DNA from: Gammaproteobacteria bacterium
GTDB taxonomy: Bacteria > Pseudomonadota > Gammaproteobacteria > UBA9214
Reading direction: 5' to 3'
Length of the DNA stretch: 8,069 nucleotides
Assembly (NCBI GenBank): GCA_020027635.1
Contig: JAHKKL010000069.1
Span: 1 to 8,069, forward strand
Below, piece by piece: positions 1-5,517 of this stretch. Under the pieces are notes generated by a model. It saw nothing but the letters and a program-made list of their open reading frames with translations. It ran no database searches and was not told the DNA's origin. The position numbers were made by a program, and so were the translations under genes. Each line of letters starts with the position of its first letter. Within the stretch, counting starts at the first letter, position 1.

Positions 1-645
1 CAGTTCCCAAGCCGTCAGGCGGGCACCCTGCAGCCAGGGGCGCGTCTCACCGGCAAAGACACGGTTCAGCCTGCCTGCCCGCCAGGCGCTGCGGATAACG
101 CCGAGCGCCGTTCCATAACCGCCGGTCGCGAGCGAACCGGTATTGCAATGCGTGAGCACGGAATCCCCGGCACGGATGAGTCCGGCGCCGTGCTCCCCCA
201 TGCGGCGGTTTGCCGCGAGGTCTTCCGTATGAATACGGCGCGCTTCATCCAGCAATTCGCCGACCGGATCCCCGGCAATCGTGGCACTGCGCCGCTCCAT
301 GCGCCGCAGCGCCCATGAGAGATTGACTGCCGTCGGGCGCGCCGCCGCCAGCACCCGGATATCCTCCGCGAGCAGGCCGCGCCACCCCTGCGGGGATTCC
401 GCGTAACGGTCGCGCGCGGCCAGCACCACCGCGTAGGCCGCGGCAATGCCGATGGCCGGCGCACCGCGTACGACCATGTCACGGATCGCCCTGGCAACCG
501 CGGCAGCATCGGCCGGATACTGATAGCATTCCTCAAAGGGCAGACGACGCTGGTCCAGCAGGCACAACCGGCTCTCATCAATGAGCAAAATCTGTCTTAC
601 AACGATGCTGGGTGTGGCCGCCTCGTCGGTATTGATGGCCGGCAT
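1..645 (-). CDS. mtnA: S-methyl-5-thioribose-1-phosphate isomerase, N-terminal 215 residues (cut by window edge)
   Basis: MtnA isomerises methylthioribose-1-phosphate to methylthioribulose-1-phosphate in the cytosolic methionine salvage pathway. The reverse-strand frame is open from position 645 to the left edge and gives 215 codons. Family landmarks are LLDQRRLP at residues 29-36, RDMVVRGAPAIGIAAAY at 55-71, and HCNTGSLATGG at 166-176. Cys167 in the last motif corresponds to the catalytic cysteine (Cys160 of the B. subtilis enzyme). The catalytic Asp and roughly the last third of the usual 345-365 residues lie outside the window. The ATG at 645 is chosen because an in-frame stop lies four codons upstream of it, and similarity to Pseudomonas MtnA reaches back to about residue 15, position 603. 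A TTG at 588-586 would cut into that similarity. This start overlaps the opposing ompA-like gene by 65 bp. No strong ribosome binding site is visible. Together with mtaD it points to MTA salvage through methylthioinosine. Confidence 0.93.
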   Translation of the reverse strand, partial: MPAINTDEAATPSIVVRQILLIDESRLCLLDQRRLPFEECYQYPADAAAVARAIRDMVVRGAPAIGIAAAYAVVLAARDRYAESPQGWRGLLAEDIRVLAAARPTAVNLSWALRRMERRSATIAGDPVGELLDEARRIHTEDLAANRRMGEHGAGLIRAGDSVLTHCNTGSLATGGYGTALGVIRSAWRAGRLNRVFAGETRPWLQGARLTAWEL

Positions 646-1207
646 GGCGATGGCTCACGAAGGTGGCGCGACGAATGCGGCCTACGTCGGTGACAGCACC
701 ATGCATTACATCACCGACAGTCAGGGCCGTTGCGTCATGACCTCGGAATGGTCCAAGGAACTGGCGACCAAGGAATGCAATCCGGAACTGTTCCCGGAAA
801 CGGCAGAAGCACCGGCCGCGCCTCCCCCACCGCCCGTTCCTGCGTATGAGAAGCACACCGTTTCGGCTACCGCCCTGTTTGACTTCGACAAGTCAGTACT
901 CAAGCCCGCAGGCAAAGAGGCTATCCATGGGATCGATGCGGATATCAAATCCAGCAAGGCCAAGGTGGTCGACATCAATGTCGTCGGCTACACGGACAGC
1001 GTCGGTACGGATGAATACAACCAGCAGTTGTCCGTGCGCCGCGCCAATGCCGTCAAGGACTACATGGTCAGTGAAGGCATAGACCCCGGCATCATCGACG
1101 TCAAGGGCATGGGTGAAGCCGAGCCGGTCGCGTCCAACTCGACCGCCGAAGGCCGCGCCGAGAACCGCCGTGTAGAAATCAGCGTTGGCGTAGAAAAGGC
1201 GAAGTAA
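581..1207 (+). CDS. OmpA-family outer-membrane / peptidoglycan-binding protein
   Basis: This 208-residue exported protein should sit in the periplasm or outer membrane and hold the cell wall through a C-terminal OmpA domain. Residues 1-25 form a signal peptide (Lys3, a hydrophobic core, and the AMA cleavage motif before His26). Residues 26-70 form a small cysteine-paired segment (Cys51 and Cys66) like that found before the hinge in other gammaproteobacterial OmpA-like proteins. Residues 76-88 are a Pro/Ala hinge, and about 92-202 are the OmpA domain. Asp139 (in GYTDSVG) and Arg154 (in LSVRRANAV) match in motif and in spacing the two residues that bind diaminopimelate in A. baumannii OmpA, Asp271 and Arg286. 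There is no eight-strand OmpA barrel. There is no lipobox at the cleavage site, so it is not an obvious lipoprotein. The 581 start keeps the positive n-region of the signal peptide, whereas an ATG at 605 would lose it. No clear Shine-Dalgarno is visible. The gene ends in a strong terminator, so it is probably monocistronic. Confidence 0.93.
   Translation: MSKICLTTMLGVAASSVLMAGMAMAHEGGATNAAYVGDSTMHYITDSQGRCVMTSEWSKELATKECNPELFPETAEAPAAPPPPPVPAYEKHTVSATALFDFDKSVLKPAGKEAIHGIDADIKSSKAKVVDINVVGYTDSVGTDEYNQQLSVRRANAVKDYMVSEGIDPGIIDVKGMGEAEPVASNSTAEGRAENRRVEISVGVEKAK
705..713 (-). promoter_or_regulatory. candidate extended -10 element for mtnA
   Basis: Read on the minus strand this is TGATGTAAT, which is a TGn extension followed by TGTAAT (five of six matches to TATAAT). 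It would start transcription near 698 and leave a leader of about 53 nt before the mtnA ATG at 645. No good -35 hexamer is visible. The element lies inside the ompA-like coding sequence. It is a sequence match only. Confidence 0.2.
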
Positions 1208-1229
1208 CAAGGCAGCGTCAACACCCCTC

Positions 1230-1265
1230 AAACCCACCACCTCTCGCGGGGTGGTGGGTTTTTTA
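1230..1265 (+). terminator. intrinsic terminator after the ompA-like gene
   Basis: A perfect 12-bp stem pairs 1230-1241 with 1250-1261 around an 8-nt loop. The run of T begins in the stem's 3' arm and continues to 1264. It lies 22 bp past the stop codon. There is no matching U-tract on the minus strand, so it acts in the plus direction only. It should insulate mtaD, which starts only 32 bp further on. Confidence 0.93.
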
Positions 1266-1296
1266 TTGGCGAGCATGAATCACGCGAATCCGTTGC

Positions 1297-2619
1297 ATGC
1301 AGACTATCGACACCCTTATCCATGCCCGCTGGATCGTCCCGGTAGAACCCGACGACCGCGTCTACCAGCACCACAGCCTCGCCGTTCATGAAGGACGGAT
1401 CCTCGGCATCCTGCCGACCGACCAGGCGCGCCTGAGGTACACTGCCGGTGTCGAGCACGATCTCGACCGGCATCTGCTGATCCCGGGCCTGGTCAATGCC
1501 CATACCCATGCCGCCATGACCCTGCTGCGCGGGCTCGCGGATGATCTGCCGCTGAACGAATGGCTGAACAACCATATCTGGCCGGCGGAATCGCGCTGGG
1601 TCAACGAGGAATTCGTCCACGACGGCAGCCGCCTCGCCATGGCCGAGATGCTGCGCGGCGGTACGACCTGCTTCAACGACATGTATTTTTTCCCGGACGT
1701 GACCGCGCGCGCCGCGGCGCATTGCGGCATGCGCGCCTGCGTCGGACTCATCGTGATCGATTTCCCGACAGTCTGGGCGCAGGATGCCGACGAGTACATC
1801 TCCAAGGGACTGGCGGTACACGATCATTACCGCGGGGACCCGTTGATCCGCACGGCGTTCGCCCCGCATGCGCCCTACACGGTATCCGACGGTCCGCTGG
1901 AACGCGTCCGCGTGCTCGCCGACGAACTGGACATCGGCATACACATGCACGTCCATGAAACCGTGGAAGAGATCCGCACGGCCGTGGAATTGACCGGCGT
2001 GCGACCGCTCTCGCGGCTGCAGGAACTCGGCCTGGTATCACCCGCCCTGATGGCCGTACACATGACCCAGTTGGCGCCGGAGGAAATCCGCGGTTATGCC
2101 GGCAGCGGCGCTCACATCGTGCATTGCCCGGAATCGAACATGAAACTGGCCAGCGGCTTCTGCCCGGTGGCGGAACTGGCCGGGGCCGGGGTAAACATCG
2201 CGCTCGGCACGGATGGCCCTGCCAGCAACAATGATCTGGATATGATCGGGGAGATGCGCACGGCCGCCCTGCTGGGCAAGCTCGTCAGCGGGGATGCCAG
2301 CGCGTTGCCCGCGCACGCGGTATTGAGAATGGCGACACTGAACGGCGCCACGGCGCTGGGACTGGGTGAGCAAACCGGTTCACTGACCCCCGGCAAATGG
2401 GCGGACATGGCCGCCATACGCCTCGATACCATCGAAACACAGCCGCTTTATGAGCCGGTTTCGCAACTGGTCTATGCCTGCGGTCGTGATCAGGTGACCG
2501 ATGTATGGGTCGCGGGCCAGCACCTGCTGAAGGAGCGTCAACTGACAACGCTGGACATTCATGAGATCCTGCACAGGGCGCGAGACTGGCAGGCCCGTAT
2601 CCGCACGACGGACAACTGA
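1297..2619 (+). CDS. mtaD: 5-methylthioadenosine/S-adenosylhomocysteine deaminase (amidohydrolase superfamily)
   Basis: This is a 440-residue TRZ/ATZ-type metal-dependent hydrolase. It deaminates 5'-methylthioadenosine to methylthioinosine and often S-adenosylhomocysteine or adenosine as well. Visible active-site parts are HxH at His69 and His71 (in GLVNAHTHAAM), His218 with Glu221 (in HMHVHET), His255, and Asp306 (in GTDGPASNNDLDM). These fit His55, His57, His200, Glu203, His228 and Asp279 of the T. maritima enzyme. His191 in APHAPYTV is also typical of the family. The protein is full length for the family. The start at 1297 sits only 32 bp past the ompA terminator, with no clear ribosome binding site or -35/-10 pair between. 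The gene probably heads an mtaD-ubiG-mupP operon, since the gaps to the next genes are 11 and 16 bp. Its pairing with mtnA supports the MTA role; deamination of other substrates cannot be excluded from sequence. Confidence 0.93.
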   Translation: MQTIDTLIHARWIVPVEPDDRVYQHHSLAVHEGRILGILPTDQARLRYTAGVEHDLDRHLLIPGLVNAHTHAAMTLLRGLADDLPLNEWLNNHIWPAESRWVNEEFVHDGSRLAMAEMLRGGTTCFNDMYFFPDVTARAAAHCGMRACVGLIVIDFPTVWAQDADEYISKGLAVHDHYRGDPLIRTAFAPHAPYTVSDGPLERVRVLADELDIGIHMHVHETVEEIRTAVELTGVRPLSRLQELGLVSPALMAVHMTQLAPEEIRGYAGSGAHIVHCPESNMKLASGFCPVAELAGAGVNIALGTDGPASNNDLDMIGEMRTAALLGKLVSGDASALPAHAVLRMATLNGATALGLGEQTGSLTPGKWADMAAIRLDTIETQPLYEPVSQLVYACGRDQVTDVWVAGQHLLKERQLTTLDIHEILHRARDWQARIRTTDN

Positions 2620-2630
2620 CTCCATACCCG

Positions 2631-3341
2631 ATGATGCCCGAGAAGATTCCCAACGTCGACCACGAAGAAATCGCCAAGTTCGAGAAACTGGCAGCGCGCT
2701 GGTGGGACCCGAACAGCGAGTTCAAGCCCCTGCATGACATCAATCCCCTGCGCCTCGACTATATCGACAGGCGGGTAAATCTGCGGGGAAAACGCGTCCT
2801 CGATGTCGGCTGCGGCGGCGGTTTACTGAGCGAGGCCATGGCACGGCGCGGCGCCGAGGTCACGGGCATCGACATGGGGAGGGCGCCGCTCAACGTCGCC
2901 CAGCTCCACCGGCTCGAATCGAATCTCGAAATCGACTACCGGCAGGCCACGCCGGAACAGCTGGCCGAGGAGCAGCCCGGCGGCTTCGATGTCGTCACCT
3001 GTCTGGAAATGCTGGAACACGTTCCCGACCCGGCGGCGGTCATCGCGGCCTGCGCCAGACTGATCAGGCAGGACGGCCGGATCTTCCTGTCCACCATCAA
3101 CCGCAATCCCAAGGCCTACCTCTTCGCGGTGCTCGGTGCGGAATATCTGCTGAAACTCCTGCCCCGTGGCACCCACGAATACGGCAAGTTCATCCGGCCC
3201 TCGGAAATGGAAGCCTGGGCGCGCCACGCCGGTCTGCAGCTCACCGAGCTGACGGGCATGAGCTACAATCCCCTGACGCGCGAGTACCGCCTCGGCATGG
3301 ACGTCTCCGTCAATTATCTCGCCTGCTTCGAACAGAACTGA
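2631..3341 (+). CDS. ubiG: ubiquinone biosynthesis O-methyltransferase UbiG
   Basis: UbiG carries out both SAM-dependent O-methylation steps of ubiquinone synthesis at the inner face of the cytoplasmic membrane. The 236-residue protein opens with NVDHEEIAKFEKLAARWWD (8-26) and FKPLHDINPLRLDYI (31-45), close to the E. coli enzyme. SAM-binding motif I is VLDVGCGGG at 56-64. Asp81 ends the second strand (GAEVTGID) and should bind the ribose. The post-motif FDVVTCLEMLEHVPDP is at 119-134. A hydrophobic stretch with RGTHEYGKFIRPSE near 178-193 is also typical of UbiG. The ATG at 2631 is used, although the adjacent ATG at 2634 is equally possible and changes one residue. The gene lies 11 bp after mtaD, which suggests co-transcription. 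The link to mtaD may be functional, because the methylations release S-adenosylhomocysteine; that is inference. Confidence 0.96.
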   Translation: MMPEKIPNVDHEEIAKFEKLAARWWDPNSEFKPLHDINPLRLDYIDRRVNLRGKRVLDVGCGGGLLSEAMARRGAEVTGIDMGRAPLNVAQLHRLESNLEIDYRQATPEQLAEEQPGGFDVVTCLEMLEHVPDPAAVIAACARLIRQDGRIFLSTINRNPKAYLFAVLGAEYLLKLLPRGTHEYGKFIRPSEMEAWARHAGLQLTELTGMSYNPLTREYRLGMDVSVNYLACFEQN

Positions 3342-3357
3342 CCGGGCCAGTCAAGCG

Positions 3358-4032
3358 ATGCGCAACATCCGAACCGTGCTGTTCGACCTGGATGGCACGC
3401 TGCTCGATACCGCCCCGGACCTCGCCGACGCACTCAATGCCGTACTGGCCGAGAATCACCGCCCGCCGCTCCCCTTTGAGGAAATCCGGGGAGTCGTTTC
3501 CCACGGCGGCATGGCGCTGATCCGGCGCGGATTCGCACTGGATGAATCCCACCCGGATTTCCAGCCGTTGCGCCGGCGCCTGCTGGCGCTCTACCGCGAC
3601 AATATATCCCGCAAGACGCGGCCCTTCCCCGGTATGGGCGAATTACTCGATCAACTGGAGCTTCTGGGCTACAACTGGGGCGTGGTCACCAACAAGCCTG
3701 GCTGGCTGACTGAACCCCTGCTGAGGGACCTGGGTCTCTTCGAGCGCGCCGCCTGCGTTGTCAGCGGGGATACCCTGGAGACGCGCAAGCCGCACCCGGC
3801 CCCGATGCTCCATGCCTGCGAGCGGGCCGGCAGCAACCCGGAGCAATGCGTCTATGTCGGCGACGCGCAGCGTGATATCGAAGCCGGCAGGAACGCCGGG
3901 ATGCGCACGCTGGTAGCGCTGTTCGGCTATTTCCAGGAGCAGGACCGGCCGCATGAATGGCATGCCGAGGGCATGATCCGCACGCCGCAGGACCTGCTCG
4001 ACTGGCTTGCCCGCGTCAATGGATCGGGCTGA
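3358..4032 (+). CDS. mupP: HAD-family phosphatase, MupP-like (N-acetylmuramate 6-phosphate phosphatase) or Gph
   Basis: This 224-residue haloacid-dehalogenase-type phosphatase has all four motifs. Asp10 and Asp12 are in FDLDGTLLDT, Thr111 is in VVTNKP, Lys144 is in RKPHPAPM, and Asp169 with Asp173 are in YVGDAQRDIEAG. A helical cap (about 17-90) makes it a subclass IA member. Such proteins are usually labelled phosphoglycolate phosphatase. The position directly after ubiG and the pattern GVVTNKP...EPLLRDLGLFER...GDAQRDIEAGRNAGMRT match my recollection of Pseudomonas MupP. That enzyme dephosphorylates MurNAc-6-phosphate in the peptidoglycan recycling route that bypasses de novo UDP-MurNAc synthesis. 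If so, AnmK, AmgK and MurU should be encoded elsewhere in the genome. The 16-bp gap after ubiG suggests the same transcript. The fold and chemistry are clear; the choice between MupP and Gph is less certain. Confidence 0.9.
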   Translation: MRNIRTVLFDLDGTLLDTAPDLADALNAVLAENHRPPLPFEEIRGVVSHGGMALIRRGFALDESHPDFQPLRRRLLALYRDNISRKTRPFPGMGELLDQLELLGYNWGVVTNKPGWLTEPLLRDLGLFERAACVVSGDTLETRKPHPAPMLHACERAGSNPEQCVYVGDAQRDIEAGRNAGMRTLVALFGYFQEQDRPHEWHAEGMIRTPQDLLDWLARVNGSG

Positions 4033-4336
4033 GGCGCGCCGCGATACAGCCAGGCCGTAGCCACGCACGGCCGGAGCCCTGTACAACCCCCGAAGACATT
4101 CCTCAGTTCGGCGCCGAGAGATCGCCGCTCCAGTACGCCCTTGCTGGACGCCTCGCCAAAACGCGATTTTCAACGAGTGCCTGACGGCACATCCGGCGGG
4201 TTACGGCACAAACGCCGGACCTGGCCCACCCGTCGATTCCGGACGACACCGCATGCAACCGCCGAACCGCCGGATTCCCCGCTACGAATACGCCACCGCC
4301 CGCGGGATGTGACGCCCGCACCATCAACGGCGTGAA
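4033..4336 (+). other. non-coding stretch after mupP, no recognised gene
   Basis: These roughly 300 GC-rich bases contain no open frame with recognisable protein features on either strand. A short GC hairpin, 4053-4058 pairing with 4067-4072, lies 20 bp after the mupP stop. It has no following U-tract, so at best it could help a factor-dependent 3' end. No tRNA-like fold, insertion-sequence end or long repeat was found. It may be a decayed gene or a long 3' region, but neither can be shown. Confidence 0.5.
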
Positions 4337-4392
4337 GGAAATATTCACTCGCGAATACGTGAATATTTCACAAATTGCGCGTGAATAGTTCA
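4337..4392 (+). promoter_or_regulatory. cluster of three 11-bp pseudo-palindromes upstream of the response regulator
   Basis: In a sudden AT-rich patch, TGAA-n3-TTCA units occur at 4360-4370 (TGAATATTTCA) and 4382-4392 (TGAATAGTTCA). A near-perfect one lies at 4337-4347 (reverse strand TGAATATTTCC). Their centres are 23 and 22 bp apart, close to two helical turns, so all three face the same side of DNA. The first two also form an 11-bp inverted repeat, 4338-4348 with 4359-4369. The cluster lies about 140 bp upstream of the chosen regulator start. This looks like a multi-site operator or activator array; the binding protein is unknown, and autoregulation by the regulator is one option. The TGAAT half-sites recall ARG-box halves, but the arrangement does not fit an ARG box. 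A weak -10-like TTTATA lies at 4423-4428 without a convincing -35. Confidence 0.5.
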
Positions 4393-4532
4393 TGGGAGTA
4401 CCGACGGGAGTTTCTTATCCTGTTTATAGGCGAGGAAGCGCCGGACCAGCCATTTCTTCAAGGTAGAAGTCGTCAGGGATGACTGCCAGGGATGGCCCTA
4501 CACCACTGGCAAGTCGAGGATGGGATGGCGGC

Positions 4533-5255
4533 ATGAATACCCGAACGTATAAAGAAACACCAATGGGCTTCAGACAATTGCGATCGGCCGGGCAGCGGTG
4601 TCGTAGCGTTTACATTGTCGATGATGACCCGGGAGTGTGTCATGCACTGACTCTCCTGTTTGAGAACGCGGAATATGTGGTCACGCCATTTACCTCCGCC
4701 AAGTCCCTGCTTGCCGCGGTAAGCGGGGAGACCACAGGCGTTCTCATCCTCGACCTGCTCATCGGAAACATGTCCGGTCTGGAATTGCAGGCTGAACTCA
4801 GGAAACGCGGTATCGGCCTGAAGACCATTTTCATCAGTGGACATGGGGACATTGAAAAATCCGTGCTGGCGATCAAGGGTGGCGCGATAGACTTCATCGA
4901 AAAACCGTTCACCAACAAGCAGCTTCTGAAGAGCGTCGAGGAAGCCTTGTTGCTGGTGAACGCCGAGGAGGGGGAACGCAGGCAGCGCGACAGCATGGAG
5001 AAACGCTATGAGCTGCTGACGCCCCGCGAACGGGAAGTGATGAAATTCCTCGTAAGCGGCGTCTCGAACCGGGAACTCGCGGAGCGTCTGGGATTGAGCA
5101 GCCGAACCGTCGAGATCCATCGATCGAAGATCATGCGCAAGATGGAGGCAGGCTGCCTGCAGGACCTGGTGCGCATGGTGTTTGCGAGCAGCAGCAGCCA
5201 ACCGGAAGAAGTCCTCATTGATATGTATCAAACCCTGCGTCGCCAGGAAGATTAA
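4533..5255 (+). CDS. FixJ/StyR-type two-component response regulator (REC + LuxR HTH), orphan
   Basis: This is a cytoplasmic transcription regulator of 240 residues from the chosen start. The receiver domain covers about 25-140: acid pocket Asp30-Asp32 in VYIVDDDPG, phosphoacceptor Asp74 in LILDLLIGNMSG, switch Ser102 in IFISGHGD, and Lys124 in FIEKPF. A short linker leads to a LuxR/FixJ helix-turn-helix at about 161-217, with LTPREREV, SNRELAERLGLSSRTVEIH and KIMRKM. The order and sequence match the FixJ-NodW-TodT-StyR family. The loop after Asp74 is unusual: the common MP two residues on is replaced by IG. Start choice: the ATG at 4533 has GGGA at 4522-4525, seven bases upstream; ATG 4479 would add 18 unconserved residues, and ATG 4563 would remove ten. 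No sensor kinase is visible in the window, so its partner must be elsewhere. Its AT-richer upstream region suggests its own promoter. The cyclase downstream starts 262 bp later and may be a target or merely a neighbour. Confidence 0.9.
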   Translation: MNTRTYKETPMGFRQLRSAGQRCRSVYIVDDDPGVCHALTLLFENAEYVVTPFTSAKSLLAAVSGETTGVLILDLLIGNMSGLELQAELRKRGIGLKTIFISGHGDIEKSVLAIKGGAIDFIEKPFTNKQLLKSVEEALLLVNAEEGERRQRDSMEKRYELLTPREREVMKFLVSGVSNRELAERLGLSSRTVEIHRSKIMRKMEAGCLQDLVRMVFASSSSQPEEVLIDMYQTLRRQED

Positions 5256-5370
5256 TCCGGCTGATATTCAGGGATCGCATCCTGAGGCTGCGCCTACCGG
5301 CGACGCACGTACAGGTACTACACCCTATCGGGCAGGAGGAGCAGTCAGGATCGTTGGCCGCGGGGATGGG

Positions 5371-5457
5371 CCGGCGAGTGCCTGTGCGGTGCGGATTCAC
5401 GGCGAGTCCCGCCCGGGCATCCTGCCTCCGGCCCCTCGCCGCACCGCTGTTCGCCGG
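5371..5457. repeat. nested inverted repeat between the regulator and the cyclase
   Basis: CCGGCGA (5371-5377) pairs with TCGCCGG (5451-5457). Inside it, GCGGTGCGG (5386-5394) pairs with CCGCACCGC (5439-5447), giving 16 pairs in two stacked helices. The 44-nt apical part contains a further small hairpin, 5401-5404 with 5410-5413. No U-tract follows, so it is not a standard intrinsic terminator. It could be the folded 3' end of the regulator mRNA or a DNA-level control site for the cyclase. It matches no riboswitch class that I could recognise. Confidence 0.45.
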
Positions 5458-5477
5458 TGAAGTCCATGGCATAGAAT
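5450..5477 (+). promoter_or_regulatory. candidate sigma-70 promoter for the cyclase gene
   Basis: TAGAAT at 5472-5477 matches the -10 consensus at five of six positions. TTCGCC at 5450-5455 is a weak -35 with a 16-bp spacer. The predicted start near 5484 would leave a leader of about 34 nt before the ATG at 5518. The -35 overlaps the outer arm of the inverted repeat at 5371-5457, so a protein bound there could block it. Confidence 0.35.
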
Positions 5478-5517
5478 AGTAACCTCTCATTCAGCCAGAA
5501 AATCGACCCACGCCTCC

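Noticed and set aside
66..581. Arginine- and tryptophan-rich minus-strand frame of 171 codons beginning near the ompA start.
   Set aside because: It is out of frame with mtnA, which covers the same bases with full family motifs. Its composition is typical of a shadow frame.
1228..1956. Long minus-strand frame opposite mtaD (242 codons).
   Set aside because: Antisense shadow of a strongly conserved amidohydrolase in GC-rich DNA; it has no motifs and runs across the terminator.
4053..4072. GC-rich hairpin after mupP as an intrinsic terminator.
   Set aside because: Only six pairs and no T-run follows.
4337..4392. ARG box (ArgR operator) for the TGAAT/ATTCA half-sites.
   Set aside because: An ARG box has TGAAT-N4-ATTCA. 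Here the units are TGAA-N3-TTCA and the longer inverted repeat is oriented outward. No arginine gene is nearby.
4103..4393. Open frames on both strands of the 4033-4400 gap (64-96 codons).
   Set aside because: No family features, no ribosome binding site, and the composition expected of GC-rich spacer.
5290..5460. Possible riboswitch upstream of the cyclase (cobalamin-, FMN- or GEMM-like strings such as GATTCACGGCGAGTCCCGCC).
   Set aside because: The pieces are in the wrong order and lack the conserved core motifs of these classes. The candidate promoter also lies downstream, so the segment may not be in the cyclase mRNA.
5366..5479. A 37-codon frame starting at ATG 5366, upstream of the cyclase, downstream of AGGAGG at 5334.
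   Set aside because: The ribosome site is 26 nt from the ATG, too far to serve it. The product, beginning MGRRVPVRC, has no recognisable features and lies within the inverted repeat.
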